Shown here: positions 30,491-42,225 of the stretch, one piece after another
Numbering within the stretch: position 1 is the first letter of the stretch
Layout: each line of letters begins with the position of its first letter
NCBI GenBank assembly: GCA_030220185.1
Contig: JASPKZ010001596.1
Span: 992,001 to 1,056,000, forward strand
Reading direction: 5' to 3'
Length of the DNA: 64,000 nucleotides
DNA from: Diploptera punctata
Taxonomy: Eukaryota; Arthropoda; Insecta; Blattodea; Blaberidae
The notes under the pieces: model-generated
The model's input: only the letters and a program-made list of their open reading frames with translations
Told to the model about the DNA's origin: nothing
Databases searched by the model: none
Made by a program: the position numbers and the translations under genes

Positions 30491-30745
30491 TGCGCATTAG
30501 CTTGGATGTGTTCCATTTGATTTCTTGCTTCCCAATAGAGTCCTGCCAGAGTTCTTGTAGGTGACATCTTCAGAGCCTCACAGCTAGCAAGTGTTCATGG
30601 TAGTGTTATTGTCTTGGCACAGGATACAATTTGGAGAGTTGATTCCAATTTTATGGAGGTGTGCTGCCAGGTAGTCATGGCCTGTTAACAGTCTGAATGT
30701 TGCTACTGCTTCATGTCTTGGTTGTTCAGGTATTAAGTTATGTAT
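30490..30745 (-). pseudogene. I-group retrotransposon C-terminal fragment
   Basis: The minus strand reads RHEAVATFRLLTGHDYLAAH, then LHKIGINSPNCILCQ, closely paralleling ATFRLLTGHDCLNKHLHRIG in the element at 1.7-4.0 kb. It is the region between RNase H and the C-terminal knuckle of a related but distinct family. The expected second knuckle half is damaged. Confidence 0.7.
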
Positions 30746-31390
30746 ATTAAACCCAATAAGAATGATGCATCCAGTAGTTTAAGGTCAACTTTTAGCTTGT
30801 ACAATTGATATCGATTTTAATACACTAAAATAGTCACTAATTTGTAAGCAAAATTTACCTTTTAAGAAAAAACAACCATGGTGAATATCACTGCATTCTC
30901 AGATTTCAATCTCCACTTTTGATCACTCATCACAACACCATACTGAGAAATAGATATTTCTTGGAATTCATATTGACCGTAGAACTTAAAATCTATGGAA
31001 ATACCATATTTGGACAGAAAGTATTACCTCTCTGTTGTGAACTGTGTTGCAACCATCCCTTTGCAAGAATGCACAGAGGAAGCAGATATGGTGCTATCAG
31101 ATATGGCAGTTAAAAAGAAGATGGAATCCGAAAACAATGTTTAAAATGCATTATGAAAATTTTGCAAACAGAACAAAAAATCTCCGGAATTCATTGAAAA
31201 TTTTTAATTTCAGTGTTATTTCACATTATCATAGGATTTTGCGTTATTTTGCAATCCATAAATGCTTTTTTTGAGGTTATGGGAAGTGGAGTTAAGAAAT
31301 GGTACAAAAAAATGACAAAATTAGAGCATTTCGGATTATCGCGACTTGCAAATTTTACCTGATCTCTACATATTGGTTGTTTCTTGTAGG
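30746..31390. other. Stretch with no recognised feature
   Basis: AT-rich sequence with two short plus-strand frames lacking motifs. Confidence 0.4.
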
Positions 31391-32020
31391 ACATGTTTCA
31401 GAGCATCTTTGTCAGGTTGTATAGACTGATCTTCAGGTTGTCAGCTCTGGAGTCGACTGCTATTTCATCTTATTGTCCATATCAAATCTCTCTCCCCAGC
31501 ATATTTCAAAATTCATTATTCCCTTCTTGTTCTTCTGAATGCAGATTTTTTCCTAACCGTTTTAATAATTTGGTGTTTACATCAATTTTATGTTTTTCTG
31601 ACCAATCATGAGCAGCTACTGCAGATTTTTCTGCTTCTTTTTTTTACATTTCTTATGTGTTCCTTTTTTCTAATAGTTTAATTTCTCTTTAAGATTAAAT
31701 TTAATGCTTCATACCTCACCTGATATCCAGTATTTTAATTTAATCTTAAATTAAATCTCATAGTGATTTTTTTTCCCTATAAAAGTTGTCATTTCTCTTT
31801 TTTTCCTACATATATCTTATTACAATCTGCATACTTTATTTGGTATATTCTTGATTTTTGCCATCATCAATCTTTTAATTTTTGTTGGTTTTTATTAGTT
31901 TATTTAGACTGTAATCACTTTTTGGATGCTAATCTGATATTAAATATTTCAAAAATCTTTTGGAATTTATTGTGTACCCATGGGTGATATGTGAATTTCC
32001 TGTATTAATTTTCTTTTAGT
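31391..32020 (-). mobile_element. Strongly decayed Penelope-like element
   Basis: Parallels the 27.8-28.4 kb PLE in order on the same strand: ttttctgaccaatcatgagcagct (split phrases) for the AHAWSEKH region, acatttcttatgtgttc, then tacatatatcttattacaat and ggtttttattagtttattta for the linker. A block at 31700-31790 with cttcatacctcacctgat resembles the PLE terminal flank. Many stops; no usable frame. Confidence 0.55.
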
Positions 32021-32221
32021 TTTTTTATTTGTAGATTGCTTTCATTCAAGTTGGAGATAAAACAGAGATGTTTTGAAATGTGTCCTAAAGAAATCAACTG
32101 TATAATATGATGAAAATAACTCAACTCATTTATTAAGAAGAACCTCATAATGTTACTCCCTATTGTAATTTCACAATTAATTTTAATAAATTTAATTGGC
32201 TCAGTGACATTTTACGTCATA

Positions 32222-32844
32222 CAGTGAAACCTGTCTTAGCCTGAACCTTTATAAGAAGGAAACCTATAGAGACAGAAAAAAATCTCTAGAACAGTACAAT
32301 TTTATTTGTAAAATCGTCCTGTATAAACCGGAAACGGAATGGTTTTTAAAGTACCAGTAGTTAATTTTTACTTCAGTAAGACGGAAAATTATTCTTAAAC
32401 AGTTCTAATTACAGTATTAATGACCGCACGTGAAAATTCTGCATATGACGCTTCTGTATTATATCGTTTTACCTTCTTGTGTTCCCATAGTATTGCTGGG
32501 ATACCCTTGCTTATGTATGACAGTGGGGAATCCCTCACTTTTCCTTGCCTGCTTACATAACCTGCGAGGGAGTTGGGAAACTCTTCAGTCCTCCTGTAGT
32601 TGAGTTCCTTCTCATTTTTGTGTAATAAAGTTGTTTTGTATTGCCGTGCAAACTGTGCTGTGTTACACTATTTTGTCTGTATTTTAGTTCAATACGTTAT
32701 GTCTTTAAGCATGTATGTAAAACCCTTACACTGTGTGAGAAAATTCAAGCTTGTAATTTGGGAACCCTTTAGAAGAAGGAAAACTGCCAAGATGGAAATA
32801 TATTTAAGTTACCATCATGTTCCTTCATAGACAGGTTTTACTGT
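32222..32844. mobile_element. pogo/Tigger-like MITE, 623 bp
   Basis: TIRs CAGTGAAACCTGTCTTAG (left) and CAGTAAAACCTGTCTATG (right, complemented), flanked by TA on both sides. CAGTGAAACC-type ends with a TA target are characteristic of pogo/Tigger elements. Similarity continues inward (gaaggaaacc versus gaaggaaaac). No transposase, so non-autonomous. Confidence 0.7.
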
Positions 32845-32849
32845 ATTAT

Positions 32850-33582
32850 GGTAGAATTCTTGAGAACATGTTTCAGTATTTCTGCATACTATTATCAGTT
32901 CTTTCTGACTGTTGAATTGATTGGTGATCCAGGATGTTGCTTCCTGTTCCCTCTATAGGTAGATCTATAATGAAGTGAGGAAGTAGATAAATCTGCAGTA
33001 GCTACTTATGCTCAGTCAGAAAAAGTTAGAATTAAAATAGAAGAAAAAAATTTTGGAAAAAAATATACATCTACAAGAACAAAAAAAAAAAAGATGAATT
33101 TGGCATTCATTGTTAATATTAACATAATAGGCTACGTGTATAAAGTACATGACGTTGAATTAAAGTATTGCCATGTTATTTTTGTTTTATAAATTATTAT
33201 AGTTTTCGTTGGAAGACATGAGTCAATACTGTTTCCATTAAAACCGGATGTCATTTGAGATGTGGGTAGAAAAGGAAAGTTTCCACACCATTTTCTCAAT
33301 TGATGTAATTCCATTAAACTACCTGTCCAAGCGCAGGAAAGCAATTTATCAACTCTCCGTTGTAAACAATATCCCCTCCCCCCAAGACGCACAAGATTTC
33401 AATTCATTGAGAGAATGTGGCTGTAATATCACCTATTAAGTTAATTGGGACTGCCATTGTGATGAACTCCTACATCTGTTAATTTTACAAGAAATTCATT
33501 ACATATCAACTCTTAAAAGTTATGCAGTAGTTCTGAAAGACCTTCACAATTTTAGTGAATTGTAATGTTGAGGACGTCTCAT
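32850..33582. other. Stretch with no recognised gene
   Basis: AT-rich; one 86-codon minus-strand frame (33132-33392) without a motif. Confidence 0.4.
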
Positions 33583-33594
33583 ATCTCAGGTACT

Positions 33595-34193
33595 AACTAA
33601 CACACAGGTTCTATCGAACCCGTAGGTTCATGGCCGCATAGACATAAGCTCTCCATACATCCCTATCCTGAGCCAATGTTTTCCAATCACCGCCTGTATA
33701 TTATATTTCCCTCAAATCATGGTAAATGTTACTCTCCTACCTCATTCTTGGTCTACCAACTGGACGTTTTCCTACAAGAAGCATCCATGCCCCTCTTTCA
33801 TTCCCAATTCGTGCCACATGTCCTGTCCATCTTCTTATATCTGGTTTCCTATAGAGTTTATGTAGGTCACTGTTATGTAGTCTTCTCCATTCGTCTGTCC
33901 ATCTCTCTTTGGTCCAAAAATGTTCCGAAGAACTTTATTCTCAAATATTCGTAATATTTTCTCCTTCCCTAAAGTAAGAGACCATGTTTCACATTCATAT
34001 AATATAAGTGGTAGAATAACAGTTTTATATATTTTCAGTTTAACGTGTTTTTAGAGAAGTTGGGACGACAGAGTCTTTGTAATACATAATAAATAACATG
34101 CATTTCCAGAATTGAGCCTATGTTTAATTTATTTGTGCTTCTCATTCCTATTTGTAATATTATTCCTAGATATTTGATTTCGGCCATTTCTTC
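33595..34193 (-). mobile_element. RT-B 5'-truncated insertion with 12-bp target duplication
   Basis: Flanked by ATCTCAGGTACT at 33583-33594 and 34194-34205. The minus strand encodes the RT-B C-terminal third in broken frames, ending at the ctatcgaacccgtaggttc-type 3' region (plus-strand view). No catalytic core. Confidence 0.85.
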
Positions 34194-34439
34194 ATCTCAG
34201 GTACTCATTTTTTTATTTTAACTTAGTGTAATTCTTGATTGACTGACAATGGTCTTCTGAAATAGTTTCGTTTCGTGTATTCAATTCAGATTATTCAAAC
34301 ATTTTGAATTCTAAATATAACGAGCTTCTATCATCAAGAAATTTATGACTCCATAGTGGGGGGGGGTCTAGAAGACCCACTGCTGGCCTCACGTACACAT
34401 CTTTAAACGATCACTGAGTTAGACGATCATCCAGGCAGT

Positions 34440-34707
34440 ATAAAGTTGGGATCGAAAGAAAATGTAGGAATCCTTCAAGAACTTAATGTATCACCAATAC
34501 TGGACTACATCTCCAGATATCAGCTAAACTGGAAGGAACATGTCTCAAGAATGGCTAGATCCAGGATCCCCAAGGCAATAATGAAATACTGTGCCAAATG
34601 GGAAACGGTCACTTGTCGACCCATGAAAAGATGGCACGAAAACGCCTTTCTCAGGCCGTAAACAGTTCTTCTAGGACTAATACTGGCAGGATCCGGATGA
34701 TGATGAT
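34440..34707 (+). pseudogene. RTE-like retrotransposon 3' fragment with GAT tail
   Basis: ENVGILQELNVSPILDYISR, then QLNWKEHVSRMARSRIPKA and RPMKRWHEN. This eLNV..I..YI..Y...W.EH..RM...RIPK...Y arrangement is the C-terminus of another RTE-like family. It ends in gatgatgatg near 34697, a microsatellite-type tail. Confidence 0.65.
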
Positions 34708-34805
34708 GTGGTCAGCATGTCAGTACCCTACTACAGTTACAGCTGGTTTTCTCCACCTGAAGCCCTCAAATTCCTCAGGATGGTGGGAGAGCATTGGTTT
34801 CACAA
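34708..34805 (-). repeat. SINE-2 fragment
   Basis: gtggtcagcatgtcagta, gttacagctggttttctcca and caaattcctcaggatggtgg match the SINE-2 middle. The tRNA head is missing. Confidence 0.65.
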
Positions 34806-34807
34806 CT

Positions 34808-37375
34808 AATTAACTCACTGGCACTATCGAACCCGTAGGTTCATGGCCGCACAGACATAAGCTCTCCATACATCCCTATCCTGAGCTAATGCTTTCCAAA
34901 CATTCCCTGTATAATCTACTTCCCTCAAATCATAGTTAATGTTATTCTCCCACCTCATTCTTGGTCTACCAACTGGGCGTTTTTCCGTCTGGCTTTCCTA
35001 CAAGAAGCTTCCATGCACGTCTTTCATTCCCCATACGTGCAACATGTCCTGCCCATCGCAGTCTACAAGACTTAACTGTTCTTATTATATCTGGCTTCCT
35101 GTAAAGACCATGTAGTTCATTGTTATGTAGTCTTCTCCATTCACCTGTCTGTTCATCTCTCTTTGGTCCAAACATTTTCCTAAGTACTTTATTCTCAAAT
35201 ACTTGTAATCTCCTTTCCTCTCTTAAAGTAAGAGTCCATGTTTCGCACCCATATAATATAACTGGTAGAATAATAGTTTCATATATTTTCAGTTTAACGT
35301 TTTTTGAAAGGAGTTGGGACATCAAGAGTCTCTGCAATGCTTAATAGCATGCATTTCCAGAATTGAGCCTATGTTTAATTTCTTTGTGCATCTCATTCCT
35401 ATTTGTGATTATTGTTCCTAGGTATTTGAATTCAGCCACTTCCTCAAAATTTCCCTCATTTGTCATTAGCTGTCCATTTCCATTATTTAATGAATATCTA
35501 CTTGTGACCATACATTTAGTTTTATTGATATTTACTTCCAGTCCTAATTTCTTAGTGTTACTCAATAGTGTGTGCGTGTTGGCCTTTAGTATCTCCTCGC
35601 TATCGGCCAGTAGTACTACATCATCAGCATAAACTAACAGCTTATTAATACCATTGAGTTGTAAGCCTTCCTCATTCTCTAAAGATTTAATGGCATGCTC
35701 TAGTACAAAATTAAATAGTAGAGGAGATAGTGCATCTCCTTGCTTCAACCCATTCTGGATTTCAAAAGTGTCTGAAAACTGTTTGCCTACACGCACCCTA
35801 CTCTTTGTGCCATTTAGACACATTCGTATAAGTCTAACTAACTTTTTAGGAATTCCGAACTCCAGCAGGATACTATATAACTTCTCCCTCTTAATTGAAT
35901 CATATGCTTTTTGAAGTCTACATACAGTTGTGTACAGTACCATTATATTCCCATTTCTTTTCTAAAATCTGTCTTATACTAAAAATCTGATCTGTTGTAG
36001 ACCTGTTTCTTCTAAATGCACATTGATGATCTCCTAGAATGTCATCAATATAGGGAGTAAGTCTGCTTACTAATATATTTGATAGAATTTTGTACGAAGT
36101 TGAAAGTAATGAGATGCCCCTGTAGTTGTTGCAATCAGTTTTATCTCCTTTCTTATAAATTGGTACGCTAATTGATTCTTTCCATTCATCTGGAAGAGCT
36201 TCTTTTTCCCAAATCATACTAAGCAACCAGCGTATCTTGTCCATCAATTTTTCTTCCCCTGATTTTATCAGTTCTGCTGGGATCTCATCTGAACCTGATG
36301 CTTTATACATCTTCAATTTTTCAATCGCCATTTCAACTCTAATGCACTGGCTCTGCGACTAGCATTTCTGCTGTCTGTAACTTATCCTCCTCAATGTCCT
36401 GTTCTGTATATACATTTAATAGCTGATTAAAGTAACTTTTCCATCTATTTAATATACTTCTAGAATCTGCAATCATATCCCCCTTTTCATTCGAATTATG
36501 TTTGTTCTAGCCTGAAACCCTTTCTTCTCTATACTAATTCCCTGATATAATTCTCTAATGTTTCATATTTTTTGCATTAATTTCAAGATCATTAATCTTC
36601 TCTCTCAAATATTCCCTCTTTTTACTCTTAGTAACTTCGTGGTTTCCCGTCTAACACTACACCCAATTGCTCTAAATTTACCTCATTTGTCTCGTGTAAC
36701 CATTTAATTTTTGCTAGCTTTCTTTTCTTTACTGTCGGCACATTCCTCATCAAACCATTTCTTGTTTTGCCTCTTTTTTAACAACCAATGCTTTCTGATG
36801 CTGACAATTTAAATAGTATCTCTATAAGCCTCCCATTCTTTATTTATATCAGTTTCTTCTTCGTTTGCCACATTGTCATCTGAAGATTCCAGTACTTGCA
36901 AATCTATTAGCAATTTTGATTTGGTATTCTTGCCGCATTTCATCATTTTTCAAGTTTTTTAATTCATATTTTACAGAATCATCTTTAGAGTTTGTTCCTC
37001 TCATAAGCGATAGCTGGTGTCTGATTTTCACTCTGACCAGATGATCCGAATTGCAGTCTGTCCCTCTAACTGATCTAACATCCATGTTGCTACTGTGCCA
37101 GCGTTTATCCACTAATACATGATCTATCTGGTTCCGAGTTTCTCCATCTGGGGACGTCCAGGTGTATTTATGAATATTCTTATGCTGAAATGTTGTGCTC
37201 TTAACAATGAGATTCTTCGATGTGGCAAATGTGACTAATCAAACCCCGTTGTCGTTACTATCTTCATGAAGACTGAATTTGCCTATTGTTGGTTTGAATA
37301 TATCTTCTCGCCCCAGTTTTGCATTAAAATCTCCTAAGACAATTTTCATATATCGTGAAAGGCTATCAAATAAGC
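34808..37375 (-). mobile_element. RT-B, longest copy (endonuclease part through 3' end)
   Basis: About 2.57 kb. From the 5' side (right): the second half of an apurinic-type endonuclease, a linker, complete RT, and the C-terminal region ending at the family tail next to 34808. It is 5'-truncated within the endonuclease. It directly abuts repeat Y at about 37400. Confidence 0.85.
34966..37340 (-). pseudogene. RT-B endonuclease-reverse transcriptase
   Basis: The protein nicks target DNA and reverse-transcribes the element RNA. Endonuclease half: VLGDFNAKLG near 37320, then TRNQIDHVLVDKRW, DVRSVRGTDCNSDHLVRV (catalytic SDH). RT: KASGSDEIPAELIKSG, NNYRGISLLSTSYKILS, DHQCAFRRNRSTTDQIF, KAYDSIKREKLY (motif A), NGLKQGDALSPLLFN, and LLVYADDVVLLA with YADD intact at about 35610-35630. 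Thumb: KYLGTIITNRNE. C-terminus: GPKRDEQTGEWRRLHNNE, RLRWAGHVARMGNE. Breaks: a frameshift near 35930, a TAA after ACY at 35341 (TAT to TAA), a shift at about 34970, and damage in the 36.35-36.87 kb linker. It is dead but recent-looking. Confidence 0.85.
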
Positions 37376-37399
37376 ATTCCCTGTTGTTTCAATTAATAA

Positions 37400-37593
37400 A
37401 CATTGCCCACACTGTTAACGTTAGTCAATTGTTTATAATGAACGTAAATATTTCCAACAAAGATATTATTTACTATTTTAAAACATCATCGCGCAAAAAA
37501 TAATGTACAACGCACGTTTGTGAAGTGAATTTAAAAACCTCGCTATCGCTCGATTTTTAAAAACCACTTCCTAACTTTGTATCATAATATACT
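37400..37593 (-). repeat. Repeat family Y, partial copy
   Basis: Matches 57.87-58.07 kb on the same strand: caattgtttataatgaac, aatatttccaacaaagatat, tttgtgaagtg and ctcgctatcgctcg. Confidence 0.7.
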
Positions 37594-37596
37594 AAT

Positions 37597-37765
37597 AAAT
37601 TAGTTTGTTTTTGCAATGGAATTTATAGATATAGGCCTTATGATGGTTAAAAACAATTGAAACGTAATTCAACAATACTGATACTAGGCCTTCTGATCTA
37701 CATCCGGACAAGGAAAGATTCGCTGGATAAATAAAACAAGTACCAAAACATGTTTGAACACGATG
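37597..37765 (+). repeat. Repeat family Z, copy 1
   Basis: Shares ttcaacaatactgatactag, ggccttctgatct and acaaggaaagattcgctgg with 57.3-57.47 kb. About 165 bp, non-coding. It lies next to Y at both loci, but on the opposite side. Confidence 0.65.
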
Positions 37766-38229
37766 TAGAATTCAGTAAATTAGCTAATTACATATCCAGA
37801 TCTAAATCTGATGCACGTTTCTGCCAAAATAGTTAATATAAAAAAACTAAAATGTATTTTTAATATGAAAATATGTTAACTCTTATTAAATGTTCTTTAG
37901 TTCTGTATTCAGACTGTCCCGAGCACTGCGATCTAAAAAAATCGATTGTGTTTTCCAAGTATTATAGACATGACTGGAATGAATATACTCTACAGTGTTA
38001 TGTAAGTTGTATGCCATCTTCATGATCCAACATCCCATGACCCATACTGCCATTTTGGGTTTGGCCTGTGGTCGCGAGGGGTATACTAGAACCTAAAGGT
38101 GGGTTGTTGGGTGTGATGTCCCAAGTTGTAGATATGTGATTGTATTCATTTAAATCACTGTAATTTTGCCACGGCACTGATGACTCCAGTCAGGGGAATG
38201 AGGAAAAGTTTATTACACAAATCTATAAC
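37766..38229. other. Stretch with no recognised feature
   Basis: AT-rich sequence with no motif-bearing frame or repeat that I recognise. Confidence 0.4.
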
Positions 38230-38282
38230 GACACTTTGTTGACAGTTAAACTAAAAGTTATATTTGAAGAGAAAAATTATAC

Positions 38283-38355
38283 GCTCAGACCAGGACTTGA
38301 ACCCGGGACCCTTGGTTCTCTAGACCAAGTGCTCTACCAACTGAGCTACCTGAGC
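38283..38355 (-). repeat. tRNA-like sequence, complete
   Basis: Acceptor GCTCAGG pairs with TCTGAGC (one G-T), D-arm GCTCAGTTGGTAGAGC, anticodon stem CTTGG/CCAAG with a nine-base loop TCTAGAGAA, T-stem of five pairs with ttcaagt loop. The structure is good except for the oversized anticodon loop. A T-run follows at the 3' side. Confidence 0.65.
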
Positions 38356-38677
38356 AAGTACCGATCTAAGCGCAAATCTTTCTCTATATACATTGTAATT
38401 CCCATCCACCAAATGCTGTGAAGCCATGCTTCTATCTTGCAAATGGCGGCTCCTTTATTAAGAAGACATATTTGGGAATTATACATTACAGCCAGTACGG
38501 CTTTTTCCAAGTTTTTATTATTGATTTCGTACATCTCAATGATGGATAAATCATATTTGAAGAGAAAAATTATACGCTCAGACCGGGACTTGAACCCGGG
38601 ACCCTTGGTTCTCTAGACCAAGTGCTCTACCAACTGAAAGAAAGATTAGAGAAAGATTTGCGTTTAGATCGGTACTT

Positions 38678-38750
38678 GCTCAGATATCTCAGTTGGTAGA
38701 GCACTTGGTCTAGAGAACCAAGGGTCCCGGGTTCAAGTCCCGGTCTGAGC
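38678..38750 (+). repeat. tRNA-like sequence, complete
   Basis: Acceptor GCTCAGA/TCTGAGC with seven perfect pairs and T-stem CCGGG/CCCGG with TTCAAGT loop. The anticodon arm is the same with a nine-base loop. Followed by gtataatttttctcttcaaa, a possible pol III terminator. Confidence 0.65.
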
Positions 38751-38820
38751 GTATAATTTTTCTCTTCAAATATGATTTATCCATCATTGAGATGTACGAA
38801 ATCAATAATAAAAACTAAAA

Positions 38821-39359
38821 GTTATTTTATTAAAACTCTCATTTCAGTTTAGATGGATCTTGTAGATTAATAATTCAAAAGACTCCGGCTTAGGTTAATG
38901 ATTTTAACTTATAGAAGATTACCATTTTATGTATATAATGGATGACAAATTCCAACGGTCAATCCTTCAAGTATTATATTTTATTTCCACTTATGGACTA
39001 TTTGTATTCAAGATGGATGAAATTTATATTACTATATGACCTTCCATAACTCCAACACCATTCTTTCAACTAATATCAAGAAAATAAACCACTATTCTCT
39101 CATTTCTTGAGGAGTCGTTGCTTAACATGTCTGACCTTCTTCAAGTATTATAGCCATCTTCTTATTTCTGTTATAACCTCGATGTTCTGATTGGTCCAAC
39201 TGAAAAGGAAGGAGTACTGCTAGCTGACTCCCATCCAATTCGTCCAATCCCATTTATTTGTTTATAAACATATCATTTTGAATATTTAAAGTATTTTTAC
39301 ATATATTAAATCAGTTAGAAAAGCATCTAACTGTATTAACAGTTTATATTGACCAGTTT
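38821..39359. other. Stretch with no recognised gene
   Basis: AT-rich non-coding sequence. Confidence 0.4.
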
Positions 39360-39373
39360 GAATTTTTATATAG

Positions 39374-39673
39374 GTAAAGTGATCCCACAACAGGCCTCAT
39401 GAGGCCCTTGGGGTAGTAGGAGGTTAAGGCTCCCACTTTTTCTAGACAATCGGCACTTTATGTCAGCCGGGTTGTCAGCCCTGCGTGACGGCCGCCTTTA
39501 CCCCAGAACAAGCGTCTGGTACTCATTTCAGTTAGAGGCTGAGTCGACCCCAGGGCAATGGTGCCGCCAGAAGGTTTGGGTCAGTTTAAAAATCTTGACC
39601 CCAACGGGACTTGAACCCTCGACCCTCCAGCTTGTAGCTCAGTGCATTAACCACTACGCTACGGCGTGCCCCC
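39374..39673 (-). repeat. SINE-3 with 14-bp target duplication
   Basis: Flanked by TGAATTTTTATATA at 39360-39373 and 39674-39687. The tRNA-like head is at the right (minus strand: cgccgtagcgtagtggttaa with gggttcaagtcccg). Body: cttggggtagtaggagg and ggctgagtcgaccccaggg. The left end is gtaaagtgatccca. An intact, relatively young copy. Confidence 0.88.
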
Positions 39674-39789
39674 TGAATTTTTATATACTTATAAAAAATT
39701 TGAATTCTCTAAATCAATCTTATGTCCATTCTTCATATAAATAAATACAATTATATTTAAATATTAAATAAACAAAACAAAAACCCATA

Positions 39790-40180
39790 TTATTATTATA
39801 TGGGGATAAATATCCGGTTTTAAACCCTCTCTCCGTTGGCCCCTTCTGCCCTTTTTAATGATTAGGCTCGGAATCATGAGGTGGTCCCCGCAACCATATA
39901 TTTTCAACACCTGTGCATTGCCAACCAAACTAGTTTTCCTGACATGAAATAAGATGAAGGGTGATGTGAAATTAATGAATAAGACATTAAATGGCATGAA
40001 GAGGATATAACGGGGAATGGAGAGTGTGGGTGGGATTAAATTCAGAAAAAGGGAGAACCCCGAAAAGCACGGTATGACCCACCGTCAATACCCTTCTCGA
40101 ACCGCCAGGATTCGAACCTGAGATTCCAGTCGGAGCAGCTGCGCGCGCTAGCCATGCGTATACCGAGATGGCCATCGACG
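39790..40180 (-). repeat. SINE-5, most complete copy
   Basis: tRNA head on the right (minus strand: ctcggtatacgcatggctag and B box aggttcgaatcctgg). Body: gaaaaagggagaaccccg, aatggcatgaagagg, tgcattgccaaccaaac and ggaatcatgaggtgg. The adjoining 40182-40270 block recurs at 61.06-61.15 kb. Confidence 0.7.
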
Positions 40181-40289
40181 CATGATCAATATTTTTCATA
40201 GTCATGCCAAGGTATTCCACGAGTTGAGTTTTCTTTTACTTTTTTTGCCCTTCCACATCAGCATAGGCTTTTAGCAATAATTAAAAAAA

Positions 40290-40575
40290 AAAGTAATATA
40301 TAAAACTATTATTCTACCAGTTATGTTATATGGATGCGAAACATGGAGTATTTAAGGGAGGAAAGGAGATTACGAGTATTTGATAAAGTTCTTAGGAAAA
40401 TTTTTGGACTAAAGAGAGATGAACAGACAGGTGAATGGAGAAGACTGCATAACAGTGAACTACATGGTCTTTATAGGAAGCCAGATATAATAAGAATAGC
40501 TCAGGATAGAGATGTATGGAGAGCTAATGTCCGCGCGGCCATGAACCTACGGGTTCGATAGTGCCAGTGATTACG
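40290..40575 (+). mobile_element. RT-B 3' fragment with internal deletion
   Basis: Reads ttatatggatgcgaaacatg, ggagaagactgcataacag and ggaagccagatataataag, then jumps directly to agctcaggatagagatg, losing about 200 bp present in other copies. It ends gtgccagtgattacg. Confidence 0.8.
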
Positions 40576-40884
40576 TAAGTAATGTCGAGTTCTTTTATCA
40601 GCAAAATCTGAACATTACGAGCGGAGATTCACCTGAAGCAAAAATTTAAAAATCGCTCTATCGGCCGCAATTTTTGGCTTTTCGAATCGAAGCTCTGTAT
40701 ATACCATTGAAATAAAACTATAAAAGTATTATTTAAAAAATCAGCGAATTCCGACATTTAAGAGTGGGAATTTACCTGAAAGACGGTAATTTAAAAATCG
40801 CCCCAACGACTGCCATGTAACTGGATAATACGATTTTATTAATAAAGGACAGTAAGTAAATCAGTAAAATACGATCAAATCTTT
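40576..40884. other. Unassigned sequence with short internal repeat
   Basis: The phrase tttaaaaatcgc occurs twice (near 40648 and 40790) next to cacctgaag/acctgaaag; otherwise nothing recognised. Confidence 0.35.
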
Positions 40885-42225
40885 AGAGGATGAAGAAGGC
40901 CTACAACTCAATGGTATTAATAAGCTGTTAGTTTATGCTGATGATGTAGTACTATTGGGCGATATCGAAGAGATACTAAAGGCCAACACTCACACTCTTT
41001 TGAGTAACACTAGGAAATTGGGACTGGAAGTAAATATCAATAAAACTAAATCCCTATATGGTTACACATAGAAATGCGTTATACTCGTATAATGAAAATG
41101 GACAGCTAATGAGGGAAATTTTGAGGAAGTGGCTGAATTCAAATACCTAGGAACAATAATCACAAATAGGAATGTGATGCAAAACGAAATTGAACATAGG
41201 TTCAATTCTGAAAATGCATGCTGAGCGATTTCATGAAAATGTCATACCGAGGTGAAATTTTTGGAATTGACGCAGGAATAATTTTGTTGACGTAATGTAT
41301 ATCTTTAAGGATCAAATTTTCTGATTCTATAAGATAATGTTTCAAATGTGTATTATTTTAATCTAATATTGGTGGTAGAACTTGTCATATCTTGACTGCC
41401 CAACTCCTTTCAAAAAACGTTAAACTGAAAATATATAAAACTATTATTCTAAAAGTAAAAGTGATCCCACTACAGGCCTCAGGAGGCCCTTGGGGTAGTA
41501 GGAGGTTAAGGCTCCCACTTTTTCTTGACAATCGGCACTTGATGTCAGCCGGGTTGTCAGCCCTGCGTGACGGCCGCCGTTACCCCAGAACAAGCGTCTG
41601 GTACTCATTTCAGTTAGAAGCTGAGTCGACCCCAGGGCCATAGTGCTGCCAGAAGGTTTGGGTCAGTTTAAAAATCCTGACCCCACCGGGACTCGAATCC
41701 TCGACCTTCCGGCTTGTAGCACAGTGCCTTAACCACTACGCTACGGCGTGCCCCCAATCTACCGTTACATTATATGGATGCGAAACATAGACTCTTACTT
41801 TAAGGGAGGAAAGGAGATTACGGGTATTTAAGAATAAAGTTCTTAGGAAAATTTTTGGACCAAAGAGAGATGAACAGACAGGTGAATGGAGAACACTGCA
41901 TAAAAATGTATTACATGGTCGTTATAGGAAGCCAGATATAATAAGAACAATTAAGTCTCGTAGACTGCGATGGGCAGGACATGTGGCACGAATGGGGAAT
42001 GAAAGACATGCATGGAAGCTTCTTGTAGGAAAACCAGAGGGAAAACGCCCAGTTGGTAGACCAAGAATGAGGTAGGAGAATAACATTAACTATGATTTGA
42101 GGGAAGTAGATTATACAGGGAATGTTTGGAAAGCATTAGTTGAGGATAGGGATGTATGGAGAGCTTATGTCCGCGCGGCCATGAACCTACGGGTTCGATA
42201 GTGCCAGTGAGTTAGTTAGAGTTGG
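40885..42225 (+). mobile_element. RT-B copy interrupted by SINE-3
   Basis: Left part: gaagaaggcctacaactcaa, gtttatgctgatgatgtag (YADDV codons), then frameshifts. At 41221-41395 about 170 bp of foreign sequence replaces a short RT-B segment. SINE-3 sits at 41452-41757. The right part continues aggagattacgggtattta, gactgcgatgggcaggac and ends gtgccagtgagttagttag. Dead. Confidence 0.85.
41452..41757 (-). repeat. SINE-3 inside RT-B
   Basis: Same family as 39.37-39.67 kb: gtgatcccactacaggcctc at the left, cgctacggcgtgcc at the right. The RT-B text attatTCTA / TCTAccgttac resumes on either side, suggesting a short TCTA duplication. Confidence 0.85.

Larger units (their letters stand above)
38230..38820. 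repeat. tRNA-like cluster: tandem pair plus inverted copy
   Basis: Three tRNA-like sequences: minus-strand at 38283-38355, a 5'-truncated minus-strand copy at 38576-38637, and a complete plus-strand copy at 38678-38750. The two minus copies are spaced about 296 bp, like the 4-kb pair (303 bp). The second and third form a near-perfect inverted repeat of about 125-bp arms (38512-38637 and 38690-38818) including the conserved flank tgatttcgtacatctcaatg. Confidence 0.8.

Noticed and set aside
38678..38750. Functional tRNA gene
   Set aside because: The fold is good, but the anticodon loop has nine bases, the sequence is a member of a dispersed repeat and no normal anticodon can be assigned.
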